Source of the DNA: Otis tarda
Lineage: Eukaryota > Chordata > Aves > Otidiformes > Otididae
Direction: 5' to 3'
DNA length: 64,000 nucleotides
NCBI GenBank assembly: GCA_026413225.1
Contig: CM048591.1
Location: 3,983,001 to 4,047,000 of the forward strand
Both the position numbers and the translations under genes were made by a program. The notes beneath the pieces were generated by a model that was given only the letters and a program-made list of their open reading frames with translations, did no database searches and was not told where the DNA came from. Of the stretch, positions 1 through 13,500 are shown in pieces. The first letter of the stretch is position 1. Each line of letters begins with the position of its first letter.

Positions 1-1346
1 GACAGTTTTCATTGATGTTGTTCCTGGTGTCAGAGGTGGCAGCTGCAGATGAGCTTGAGTCATGCTCATGGTGACTCTGTTGCTCAAAGCGTAGGGAGTG
101 TGAAGTCCATCCACTTCCATGAACTTTTTGCTCTGCAAATGTAGCAACTTCCAGGGTGGCCGTGCTACGCTGTCTGCAAACCAGAGGGATCTGGGGAGCT
201 TTTGGGGCACACATCTGAAAAGTTTTCCCCCTGCACTCATTCTGTGTCACTTGTCTTTGGAGCTGGATGTTACAGCGGGAATGAATGAAGTTGTTCTGGC
301 GCTCTGATACTTATTATAGCCAACATGTCATCAAAACTGTCCAAGGGTGCTAAGTACCTATGTATGTGGCGGCTTTTACTGTTGTTTATGTGAGTGCAGA
401 GCATCTTCTGTGCAGTTGCTTGAAGTTCAGACATTGAGAGACATCCACTGAACAGATCTGAGTCTTTTTCTTTTTACTGGGGAATAGCACTGAACCTCGC
501 TGGACTCTGTTTTGTCACTTTCTACACTGAAAGCAATTTTGGCTTTAGTCTTGCATCCCTCTGGGCATTGTACAGCTGGCTAAGCTTGCTGCTTGCTTTA
601 TTCCATCACGATTCACTATGTATGTATGGCCAGAATAATTCTTGTCTTTATACTAATTTGAAAGTCTTATTTTACTAACTTAGGAAACACAGGGATACTT
701 TCAAACTAAGCTTCCAAAGTGCTAGTTCTGAAGTATGTTTCCTGGTTGCATAAAAGAGTAGTGGGGATGTTATATGTTCTGGTTTTCTTTTACTGAAGAA
801 TTAGAGATAGGGCAGAGGAAGATTGGCCTCAGCTTTAATTCCAGTTTGTGAAAAAGTTCCAGTGCAGTTGATTTCTGAAAATTGTAAACATACAATGAGG
901 AATTGCTACAAGTGTTCAATTCTGGGAGCTTAGAAAAATATTTATCTTGTTTCAGTACATATTTTAACTTTAAAGTAGCAGATCCAAATATTTATGGAAA
1001 TCTGTAAACGGAGAAGCAGTTTCACTCACTGGTAGCAGAGAGACCTGATCTTGTTCATGTCTATCAGTGATACAGACAAGTCACTTCGTTTCTGTTTCTA
1101 AATCTGAATTACTAAGGGTTTGTAATTTTTTTTCAGAGGTCAGGAATATGAATCTTCAGTAGTCAGCTCTAAAAGGTGTGTAAGATGTTCCCAGATGTTT
1201 GTCTCTTCAATTTGTGAAGTGTCCCCTTTTATGAAAGCTTTGAAATCTGTTGAGGAGAGGGTTATGTCAAGGTTAATTTCTGTAAGCATGCTTGGCCCAA
1301 CAGAATGACAAAACCACTTACATAAAACAATTGCTTTTTTTTTCAG
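1..1346 (+). other. EPG5: EPG5 upstream intron (3' part)
   Basis: No coding exon recognised. The stretch ends in the polypyrimidine tract and AG (1345-1346) that precede the first exon in the window. It is taken as intron because the exon at 1347 starts inside the protein and opens in phase 0. Confidence 0.7.
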
Positions 1347-1590
1347 GGTGTCTGTGCAGATCAGTGCAAAGTGATAGGTCACCATCGTTACCAGACTGTG
1401 GAGCTGAATGAAAGTGTGCTGGGGGAACTGAAAAAGCTGTTTGAAACCAAGGCGGAGCACGTGCATCAGACACTGGCGCTGCACTCGTACACTTCGGTGT
1501 TGTCCCGGTTGCAAGTGGAGTCGTATGTCTACAGGTTGCTCAGCAGCTCGTCCCTGCTGAGATCAGTGGCTCTTCAACAGCAGCAACAAG
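1347..1590 (+). CDS. EPG5: EPG5 exon, window no. 1 (phase 0 to 1)
   Basis: Acceptor TTTTTTTTTCAG, donor CAAG|GTGTGT. Encodes [16 protein letters not shown]... and ends in five glutamines (CAA/CAG run 1575-1589), a spot where the mammalian protein is less Gln-rich. Probably gene exon 3 if the structure matches human. Confidence 0.93.
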
Positions 1591-4500
1591 GTGTGTTGCT
1601 GGTCTGGACCGCTCCCCATGCTGTTCAGGGGGCACAGTGCCTTGTTCACCTGCAGTTTTGGAGTCTTGTGGTGGAATTTGTATACTGGAGTGCTTCTCCT
1701 CTCATACTAAAACCTGCTGATCTTATGTAGAGATCAGTGAAAGTCGTTTCTCACAGGAAAAACTCCCATTCTCTGGCTTGTTCACCTGGAGGGTGGACTC
1801 TGAATGCAGGAGTGTCTCTTTCTGTGCAGGCTGTATAGTGCCACTGATTACTGTAGAGGGACACTGGGTGGGATGGGACACCTGGACTCCAGTCCCTTGT
1901 CAAACGCACTGGGTAATACAGACCCTTTTCTGAATTAATTATGCACAATTCTAAAACCAGCTGGATATTCTTCCTGCTTTACTGCCTCTTTGAAATCTCG
2001 TAACTAATACTTTTTGATTTGCATCCTAAGTGTGTTACTTCTTTGAGTTTGTACCAATATGATCTAAAGTATTCCTCCCCATTCTGCCCTGGCTATTTAT
2101 CCTTCCTAATCCTCCTCCGTTTGCCTCCCACCTCCCATATAGTTTATATGCATAGTAGGTGGTGGTTCTTACAGAATTAATGTTGAGGGAAGGCCTTTTA
2201 TGAGACTAACTGTGGTATATTCTTGTAATTGGCATCCAGTGTTTAATTATAAAATGAATAAAGTACTCTAGTGTTCTTCTCTGTCAGATTTATCAAGCAG
2301 CTGTGTGAAATATCTTGGTATCTGTAGATACAGAGAGCAAGTTTTTTACCTAGCCTCAAAACCACTACTTATGCTAATACTCTGAGAGCTACTCATCAAA
2401 ACTTCTTAATTCTGTCTTTATTTTACAGTTTCAAAGCAGTCAGAAAATCTTTCTTCGGACTTGGGCCACTTGAAGGAGTGTATCAGTGTCCTCTTCAGTT
2501 TCACTCGCAGAGTTATCGAAGATCCTCAGTTTCGGAGTGACCTTCTTATGTGGCTGCAGAGACTGGTAAGGGAGTAACATGGGTATACTATTTGATCTAA
2601 CACCTGGGATGAATTCAGGAGTAGTTGCTGAAATTGTTTCTCTTGTCCCACATGCAATTTTTTTTTTGAGTTTGTTCTACTTGAACAGAATGTGTTAGTG
2701 CATCTTTAGAATGAATTCCTTTGAAGTCAGTGGAGGTCAGCAGCGTTAATGAGGACTGGCACCTGAGCAGCCAACACTGCTCGAAGTGGACTTAGTATTC
2801 ATTATGCTTTTACTTATTTTGAAAGTAAAACTATTCAGACGTGTAATTTTTGAGAAACTCCTATTCTTGCTGATTTCTAAATGAATTAGTTTTCAATGGA
2901 ATTGTAAAATTATTAATTTTTCTACACTGAAGAAAACTGTGGCCCGTAAGCCAAGCAAGCAGACTTTTAAATATTTTTCTCCTGTAACTTGCTCTGAAAA
3001 TTGAGCTTTGTTAGAAAGCATGGGAAGAAAAATAGAAAAAAAAATACCAGTCTAGTCAGCAAGACTATAGAGGAATGAACCTTGAAATTTTTTACAAGAT
3101 TGTGATGTGCTTCCCTTTAGGTGTCTGTGCTGCAAAGAATTGGCTGTCCAGGTGACCATCTCTTTCTCTTCAACCACATCCTTCGGTGTCCAGCTGGGAT
3201 CAGTGAATGGGCTTGTCCTTTCATTCAGGTGTGAATGTTTAATTCTTTATTGTCAGGGAGCTGGAGTGGAAGTGGAGTGGGTAGGTGAGGGGAGTGTCTT
3301 GTGCCTAGTCAGTCCCTCATAACTGGCATCGTGCTTCCAGGTGTGTGGAACCATGGTAACAGTGAGGGGTTTGTCAAGGAATGTGTTGACCAATGTTAGC
3401 CCAACCATGAGCTGGTTAACAGGGAAACACACTTCTCGTTCTTGGCTAGAGAGACTTGGTGAAAGGGAGTCAAGGACTTGCGGTGCCACTCAGAAGGCCT
3501 CATGCAGCAGCAGGTTTTGGCAGTGCTTTCCAAGAAACTGGAATAGCATTTAGACTTGAAGCAGGAGCTGGTTATGAGACAAATGAGATTGAAGGCAGCT
3601 CTGTGATGTATAAGGGATGAGGACGAATGTATTTTATGTCCTACATGATGAAGTGAGACTGGTTTCCGTGGAAAGATTTAGTTAGGTAGTTTCAAGGGCA
3701 ATGGAAAGGGTTCACTTTGTATGGATCGGAGGGAGTGCACATATCCAAAGGCACTAGGGCGTTCTTGCAAAAAATGTTTTTGCTCATTCAAGAGGGGAAG
3801 ATGTTTGAAATCTAGCTGTAGGAACAGGATTGCAATAACATTAACAGGTGAAAGGGAAACAATGAAATAAAAGAGTAGAATAGAATCATAGAATCATTTA
3901 GGTTGGAAAAGACTCTTAAGATCGTAAAATCTAACCATTAACCTAGCATGGTAGGATCCTTACTTCCCTTGTGCTCAATATCCCCGTTCACCCTGATGCT
4001 CAGAATTACACATGAAACAAAGAGAAGTCTCTTTTTGTGGAGCTATTGATTTTTTTTCTTTTTTTTTTTTTTTTTTTTTTTTTCCCCCTCCTTTAACTTC
4101 TATAAATACTTCTTCTGGATAACTCCCAATATTTTACCATAGCAATGCATTCTCCATGGTGTGGGTACTGTCTTTTATGGACACTTTTTAGTCTGAACAA
4201 AAAGCCAGTGAAAAAAGTGAAAGTCAGAATTTTAATTTCTCTGATACAACTAATTTACACTTTGTTTTACTTATTTAGGTTTACTTAGATTTTTGCATTT
4301 AATTTCAGATCAAAGTTTTGGATAACCCATCAGGTGTCTTTCATTTCATGCAGTCTCTTGCCTTGCTTATGTCTCCAGTCAAGTAAGTATGAATATGATT
4401 TTATAAATATGTTCTCACTGTTCAAGAGTAGAAAACATGACACATAATCTGCTTGTAAAATTCTGAAAGTTAATTGCAAATGAAGTCATAAAAGCAGGCC

Positions 4501-7500
4501 CAGATAAGAGATTCACAGTTTAATTCAAACTCTTTTTACTTGTTGTTCTCAAAATACAGCCTTGGCAGTACATTGTCCTGCTGTGCACAGTATGATGCAG
4601 CTTACTTTCAGCTGTCACATAGCTTGTGAAGACTGGCATACCCACGTTTTGTTAGTGTGACTTCTGAAATAGAGTTTTTGCCTTGCACGGTGGCCTGTTC
4701 ATTATACTGTCTCTGCAACAGAGGCTCTTGAGTAAAGGCCTAAGTTGGTGTATATGCTGATCTTAGTTTATTTTTCATCCTTTTTTTTTTGTCTAGAAGG
4801 AATACATGGTGCTTGGAGAAGCTAGTTAATTAAATCAGTCATTAGTGAAAACTGTTACATGCTTCAGATAAATTAATATTAACTTGTCTCCCCTCCTGCC
4901 CAAATTTTAATGTCAAGGAATCAAACTGCTGCTATTTAGGGTTGTCATTGTGATCTTGATAGCCTGACTTGCCCTGTTTATTGGAGGCTATTATTTTAAA
5001 GGATTTCGTTTTCACTTTTCCTGTCTAGAGCTGGCTGAGGAAACAAATGTATCCTGAGGACGTGCGTATTGCCAGTGCGTTTTGATGCCTGTGTTTTGAA
5101 CAAGGGCTAACTTGAGGTGTCTGAAGTGATACTCTGTTATTACAGGAACACAGAGCTGAGACTTGTCTGTTACAGCTGCTGCATGTCAGGAACCAGTTTG
5201 AATTCTGAATTTGGTTTGTGAAGTCAGTATCTTAAAATTTACATTTAATTTGTAATACCTTCCTATTATTGGAGTATAAGCTCCAGGAGATCAGGAGGCT
5301 GGTACTATGCCAGATTTTTGTGACACTGTGCAGAGTTCTGGTGGTGCATTTCAAGTTAGAATAAATCTGGATGTTATGATTTTACCTCTTTAGATAACCT
5401 TTCCACATGTTTGTTTAACTTGATGGTATGTCTGTACAACTAAGGATTTGTATTTATATATAGTCTGGTATAAGAAGCATAAAGTCTGAAAACTAAAGTG
5501 GTCTAGTACATGGAAGTGGAGCTGTCTTGATCTGAGGCAACTCTTTTCTGGAAGATCTTCAGTTGTGGTAGCACAGCATCCGTAAGACCAGTCTTAGTAA
5601 TGTTGATGTGGTGTCCAGCTAATGCAACTATGAAAGTTGTATGGTGGAGCTGGCCTGCACTCAGCCTGTTTGTTGTTGACTCATCAGGTGATAGCCTTAC
5701 GTGATTGTTGTAGAGTACCTCTTCTGAAATCTGATATCCTTGTTTGGTGTTTTTTTTAAAGGATTTTTCTTATAAACGGATGAGAATAGTGTTATTTCTT
5801 GCGTGTTTAAATGTACTTGCTATACAGGGCTGATAGCCATTTACATTGTTCAGAATATTGCTTGGAAGATCATTTACTGAGTATAGCAGATTGGTGCGAG
5901 TCTTGGAGAGTATCAGGTTATCGTGGAGTCATTTAGAGTCATAAAATCATTTAGGTTGGAAAAGACCTTTAAGATCATTGAGTCAAACTGTAAATCTAAC
6001 ACTGCCAAGTCTACCACTAGACCATGTCCATGAGCACCACATCTATATGTCCCTTAAATACCTCCAGGGATGGTGGCACGGCCACTGCCCTGGGCAGGCT
6101 GTTCCAATGCTTGACGACCCTTTTGGTGAAGATGTTGTTCCTAATATCCAATCTAAACCTCGCTGGCACAACTTGAGGCCGTTTCCTCTTGTCCTGTTAC
6201 TTCTTACTTGGGAAAAGAGACCAACACCCACCTCCCTACACCCTCCTTTCAGGCAGTTGTAGAGAGCAATGAGGTCTCAGCTCAGCCTCCTTTTCTCTAG
6301 ACTAAACGACCCCAGTTCCCTCAGCTGCTCCTCGTCAGACTGGTGCTCCAGACCCTTCACCAGCTTCATTGCCTTTCTCTGGATGCTCTCCAGCATCTCA
6401 ACATCCTTCTGCTGAGGGGCCCAAAACTGCACACAGTATTTGAGGTGCAGCCCCTTCCCTAGTCCTGCTGACCACACTATTTCTGATACAAGCCAGGATG
6501 CTCTTGGCCTTCTTGGCCACCTAGGCACGCTGCCAGCTTGTATTCCAGCTGGCTGTTGACCAAGACCCTCAGGTCCTTTTCTCCCAGGCTGCTTTCTGGC
6601 ATACTTGTTCATTTCTTGTTCTTGCATCAGTTTTTTTTAATGTCTTCTCTTAATTAAAATTAAGAATTAATTCAGAATTTTTGATCTTCTAATATTTTGT
6701 AAACTTGATTTTTTACTTTAAATCAGAAACCGAGTGGACTTCATGTGCCATATGAAACCAAGTGAAAGGAAAAGTTCCTCTTCGTCTGGGAAGGAATCTG
6801 GAAACTGGACCCTGGTAGATGAAGGAGGAGATGAGGTACAGCAAATGACTTTTTTTTTTTTTTTTTTTTCTTTTCTTCTCCCCTCTTTATGCTTTTGCTC
6901 AAGCTTATTGTATTGATTTTTGTGAAATGGAGGAAGAAAAGTGGACTTGCTCAGTTAAAAAGCATCGTTCAAAACTTAGATCTATTTTACTCTCCTTTTA
7001 TCTCTGTGATATAACTGTAGATAGTGAAGCTTCCAGGAATGAATATCAACAGATACAATTTAACCTTTGAGCTGTTGCATGCAAAAAGACCGTGAAAGTA
7101 GAGGTATGTTTGAATAGGTGCTTCCCTTAGGAAGCTGGGTTGAACTAACATAGTGTTGCCTCTAGTTCTGTTTCTTCCCTAGCTGATGAGGGATTTTCTG
7201 TAGAAATACACACAGAAGGGGAATTTAGGAGCTTGTGTGGGAAGGAGAGTTCATTTATACTTTCTTTGTTTTCCTCTTACAAGCAAACTGTGATTAGTAC
7301 AACAGCGAAGCCCTTTTACCATGCGTTTTATTGCAAAGCTGCTGAAAGTGACTGTATTTGTCTATAGGATGAGGATCCTGAAACAAGCTGGATTCTGCTT
7401 TTGGAAGATGACTTGATTGCCCTGTTGTCACAGTTTCCATTTCATGAACTCTTTCAGCAGTTCCTTGGGTTTAAGTCTGGAGGTAAATGAGTTGCTAAAG

Positions 7501-10500
7501 AATTATTCTTCATTTTGCTTATGCCAATTATATTAATAACTAACACTACCAAGAATGTTACTGTGTTATGAGAGCCTCTGAGTGAAATAGTGAAACTGTG
7601 CAACAGCTCACAGACTAAATAGATGAGGTAGAAGTTTATGCCATGTGTATGGGATAACTCAAAAACTTATAGCAATACTAGCATGCAAAACACTAGAGTC
7701 CTTTCCCTTAATTTTAATCTGCTCAGTGGTTAAACTCACAGATGTGCTTTCAGAACTAATTTTTCCCCTTTGCTTCTTAGCTGTAATGTTACTGTGATTT
7801 TTCTCCCATTATTTGTTCATTTTTTGTTTTGCTAAATGTCTGGACAAGTATGTGAAGAGAATTGCTTGCTATAGGTCTTATAACCTGCATGGTGAACTGT
7901 TTGCCATCTATATAGTGAATTGTTGCTTTGAATGCTTGTTAAGTGGCTTAAAAAAATCCAGAATTCACTCATTTTTTTGAGACTTATTTTTCTATCTTGG
8001 TCTTAGGTGCTTATTTTCCTGAAAAAACAACTCCTCAGGAGATGATGAAGATTTTCGCTTTTGCAAACTCCTTAGTGGAACTTCTCTCTGTGGGGTTAGA
8101 AACATTTAACAGGGCACGGTACCGGCAGTTTGTGAAGCGAATTGGTCAGCTGATCAAGTAAGAGGGTGTTTTGTCTGTGATATGATTCAATCTTTTTCGC
8201 TCAGTCTGGTTTGAAGTCGGAGCTGCTGAAAAAAAACCAAACACTCAAACCATCAACCACCAAACAACAAAAACCCAAGCCCCACAACCCAAAACAACCA
8301 AAACAAAAAAACCAAACCAGTTCTTGGGTAGATTTTGGTCTGAGTTGGTCAGTTTAGGGTTAGCCAGTCTGGAAATCTGAAATCCCAGGATTCTTGTCTC
8401 TAAAGCTGCCAGTAAGGTGGGGATTTGCAGAATCTAAATGCTGTGAGTACAAAAGAGCCAAGTGAGCTGTGGAACACCAGGCTGAGTTCCATCAGGGATA
8501 TGCTTAGGCTTGTCTTGGAAAGTCACTGAAATCCAACAAACGGTTGGATTTATAACTAGTGTTACTGCTTTATTTCTGTTGTTATCCAGAATTGTTTTAG
8601 GGTTTTTAATTTGCTCCTTGAAAATCATATTGTTGCAGTAAGCAAATGTAATTGAAACCTGAAAGTTGCTCTTCATTTTTAAATCTCTAGCAGTCATTTT
8701 ATATGGCTTCTATGAGTGTATTTTCAAGGAGGATACGGTTAAATCAGAAACAAAATCCATATTTTTCTTTGTGTTTTTAGAGCAGTAACTTTCTCAGTAT
8801 AATTATTCCTGTGTGAGCTTTTTGCATGTACTGCCAGTTCATGATGTAGGGTTATGTTAAGGCTCTGAAGTTCATAAACAAACTAATTTGGTGTAACAGA
8901 ATATTATACATTTTTTTTTTTTCTTGCAAAACCAAGGAAGCATAACACAGGAATTTTAGACTAAGCCTGCCTAAAGAGAGGTGGGAAATACTATTTACAT
9001 GGAAATCTCTGGAAATCAGAGAACAAAGTCTCTTGTCACTGGACTCCGATCTAGTTGTGCTTGTCTGTGTGTTTATATGGTGATGACATGCTTAATGATC
9101 CTTCTTCCACTTGTTTGTTCTGCTGTGTAGGATGACACTCTGTCATGTGAGTGACCACTGGGCCCAATATGTTAGCGGCAATAAACAGTATGGATCAATA
9201 GCGCATCCCTACTCTGTGGAAAAACTGCAACTGGAGTTTGACGAGCTGTTTCTTAGAGCTGTTCTACATGTTCTGAAGGCAAAAAGGTAGGCTGTCCGGT
9301 GTGACTGATACTGGCTTTATCTTGCAGGCATTTGAAACTGGGAATTGCAGTAGCTTTAAAAACTTAATAGTTTAAACAAGACTGCAGTGTGCAGGATTTT
9401 TTCAGTACATTGGTAGCATTAAGGTGAGGAAGAATTATGTCTTGAATTCTAGCCTCTGGCAGAAGCTCTGGGGACTTGTCCGGTTTAGAATGAGGTTAAC
9501 TCAGAATTTGAGGTGCTAAGACACATCCTTGCATTCCTAATTCTATTGTATGGCAGAGATGTGGGCATATGTCTCCTTTTTTCAGATGTTGGGATTTATC
9601 AGGGTGAAACTGTTTCTAGCTGTGTCTTCAAATCCAACAGGTTGGGAGTCTGGTTGTTCATGTCTGAGATGCCTTATGGAACCTTATCCAGCAACATGCT
9701 TTGGAGACTCTTCTTTGTCATGCACTGTGCGGACAGTGAGGACCTGGAAAAGCTCTGCTCTACTCTGCATCCTGCTGACTGCAAACAAAGACTCAAAGGT
9801 AGAATTTCTTCACTTGGAACCCATTCTCATAGGTTCAGCTACTGCCACATCAGCTACGAGTTTAATTCTTCGCCGATTTAGTTGTTAAATACACCCTCAG
9901 CTGCAGCGTGACTGATCTGGAGGCCTCAGAAGTATTTTGGGCAGTTCATAGGCTTCCAGTACTTGTCTGACCAAACTCAGATTTTGACAGGAATTGTTAT
10001 ATCTACAGTCTTTTTAGTTTTCTCTCTAACAGTGAAGGCTACTGGCTGCTTCAAAGAGCTGCAAAAGTCCCATGCAGTAGGTACATCTTGTGTATTCTTA
10101 TATCAGGTCTCATCTTGACCTTTGATAGTATTTGGAGAGTGAGATTTAAGTCCTGAAATAGAGAATTTTGTGTCACTTAGGTTTTTTGAGAACTCTTGAC
10201 TAGTGGTTGGTGTGTTTTCTTTGGTTGTGGTTTTTTTTTTTTTCTTTCCCCTCTAAACTTGCTAGTTTTGCCTTCAGTAACTTACGTTGTGGGAGATCTG
10301 CCTGTCTTCCACAACTCCCTATGTTTCTCTTATTGCAAGCCTTCTTTTCATGCCTTTCGTGTCCTATATGCCACCTTTTCATTCTGTTACCCCTTGACTT
10401 CTGTCCTGTGTTGATCTCCACAGTGATTGTGGTGTCTTCAGCTATAGCATAGTTATTTAGGAGCCAGCTGGAATGCTACTTTCCTTTTGCTGTCTTCTTC

Positions 10501-13500
10501 ATGGAAGATATTTCAGGACTTGATTAACAAGCAGACAGGTAAACAAAGCAGTAACTCCTTACTTCACAGCCTCTTTGCTTTCTTCAGGTAGTGCAAATCT
10601 CACTCTCAGTTCTACTTTTCAGCTAGCTGGTAGCCCAGATAGCTGTTACCACATCAACCAGATCTTGATGGAAAAGCAGAAGAAAATGGTGATCTTGAGA
10701 GGTTACTGAGTGTCTTGACTCTGTGCAAGCTTGGCTAACCATTAAGGCAGTTTACACAGAGTAGGAGAGAGATATCAAGACTGTAGCTATGTACTCTTTA
10801 TGAAGTGCTGATCTGCTTAGCAGTTGCCAGTCAAAACAGTAAATTACACTGTTTCAGTAGGACTTATTTTTCTTTCTTTTTTTTTTTTTGGCAAGAAATT
10901 TTTACTGCATCTTGAACAAAGAGAATGTAATATGTGGTGGGTTGCAGCTCTGATAGTAACAAACACTGTGGGTTTGGTTTTTTGAGGTTCTTTTGGCTTG
11001 TTTTGTTCAGGCTTTGTTTTGCTTCTAGCTAACTTTTATGTTTTAAAGACCCTGGTATGCTGATGCAGGATATTTTTATCCTTTTAATTCTCCTTGATGG
11101 GTCGTGTCAGCACAATACTGTTCTTCACAAAAGTCTAGACAGGAAACACCAACAGTTCATTTAGTGAAATCCTTCTGCTCTTCTGAAATAGCTTCTTTTG
11201 ACTGACACCAGTGTAAAGCTGACTTAATTGTCTGTAATTTGCACCATAGAAGACCATGACATTAACATTCTTCTGGGAGAGAACCTTTTTTATTGATTTC
11301 CCTTCCCAAATTAAGTTTGAGAAATGTTAAGAGTGGTGGATCTACAGGTGGTAGCAAGCCTTGGTAGCTGATGGAGGGTTTAGTCTTTCATGTGTAGAGG
11401 TGGGAGCATAGTCGCTTTTAAGGGATAGGTAGCATGACAAACCAAAGTGCAGTGGTGGAGCCGCACTTACTAGCATGACCTCTGGACTATGAGAGCTACC
11501 AGGTATAAAATAACTCCCTGGGGAAATACACAGTGACGTCGTTTCTTCTCGATGTTTGATACCTGTGTGAGTACAAATGTGTTCTCCGTAAGTTTTATAA
11601 ATACAGGATTAACAGTTTGTGTTACAATTTCTTTACTGCCATTATCAGGATTTGAGGAGCCGCTGATTTTTAGTGTCTCTCTGAACTTGAACTGTAATGT
11701 GATCAAATGTGCAGAGGAGGAAGGGAATTGGCCGAAGTATCAACTGAGTGGGGAAGATGTCATTGCTCCAGTGTGTAACAATAGGATTTAGGTGGAGTCT
11801 TTCTTCTTTGCTGTTTCCTTGTCCCTATCCATCAGTCTCAAGCTATGGGTCTTGCTATGGGACATTTGTTACTTGCATGTCCTACCCCTTCCCCATGCTG
11901 TGGGTTATTCTGATATGCCTTTATATATAGTAATGACATAGTTTCGTAGTCTCTTTTTTTTTTTTTGCCCTTCTGCATTACCTTCAAAAAACCCCAAACA
12001 ACAACAAAAACCACAGTACTCTGTAACTTCTGCTATAAAAGGTAGTATTAAGAGAGGGAGATGAATGGATGTCCGCATCCATTCTATGCCTGTTGTATCT
12101 ATCAGGAATGTAGTTTTATGTTACTATATGGGGAAAGCTCTTTATTTAAGTTGCACAATCCTCTAGCACTCTGTTCATGAGATGTTTTGGCTGTAGAAGT
12201 CTGACCTTCTCGAATTGAAGTACGGTTGCAAAATTCTTGAAAGCCCTTAAAATAGAGTATAACCTCAGTGGAAGTGTTTAATCACAAGCACACTGAGCTT
12301 CTGCAGATTAGATAGTTGAGTACCACAGTCAGTACTCTTTCAGTATATTCAGCTGCTCTGATAAGATCACAGTAAACAGTGTTTTTTCGCATGTTTTGCC
12401 TCAGAGCAAACAGACCACTCTCCAAACCATTTTACAGCTCAAGTGCAGCTTTCAGTGCTTGTTTTGCTGCACAGACTCTATGTAAAAGTTATTTGGAAGA
12501 GATAAAAATTCTTTTAAAGTCGTCTTCAGGTTTCTCTGTACCCTTCCCTTCCTGTTGTCCCCCCCCCATCCCGAGGAATGAAATGTTTATTTGCACTTGG
12601 CAACGTGTCACTCTTGGGTTTAAAGAGAGAACCTGCTTTGAATTCAAGTGAAATCACATCTCAGCCTTCCTGTCCTATGCAAGTTTTAATCTTCTCTTGA
12701 CTGTATGATGATTAAAACTAGAATCCTTTCATATAATTTGGACTTAATCTGTGGAATTAATTGCTCCAGTATGTAATGGAAGCTAAAACCATGATAACAT
12801 TTTCAAAAAGAAAAGAGGTTAAAGCAATTCTTTTTGTGGATGATCGACATTACTTAGTTAAAATAATATTAAAAATTAAATTCCAGCTATTCTCAAAGCA
12901 GTTTTGGCTTTCATTATGAGTTACTAGTGTATTTACTGAATCATATGGACTCGCTGGATATTATGATGTTTCTCGCACCTTATTTTAAAGCAGCTGATAC
13001 CAGCCACTTCTGAAGAGAGGTTACTAGTCCAGTGATGATAACTCCTTTGTCACTGATTCCTTCTCTGGGACTGGACTACCAATGAATGTTTAAATAGTGA
13101 TAATTGAGTCCCGTAACACTTATATGAAAGTAACATGATAAAATGACTTTTGTAGACCCAGAGCACCTTGACAATTTTGAAAAGTACCTCAAATCAATGA
13201 ACTGCTCAGAAGAAATTTGTCTGCTCACCACATTTGCTCAGATGGCACAAATCAAACGGGCTGATGTTGATGAGGATTTTATCAAAATAATTGTTCTGGA
13301 GGTGTATGAGGTAAGTAATACTACTGGTCCATTCAGGAAAAGAACAAATGGGCTTTTGTTCCTAACAGTGGAAGGTGTGAAACATTCATGCCTTCTGTAG
13401 TTTGTTCTACCATGGAACTAAGAAAGCATTGCTTCCGAGGTTTGTAATCTGGTTTTGGTGTAAAATATCCTGAAGTCCCTGTTTTTCTGGGAGAAAGAAC

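Noticed and set aside
5978-6627. Reading frames on both strands near 6.0-6.6 kb
   Set aside because: Part of the CR1 LINE copy, not host genes.
13143-13155. ATG just before the exon at 13156 as an alternative start
   Set aside because: It lies in intron sequence before the TTTTGTAG acceptor; the protein continues from the preceding exon in phase 1.
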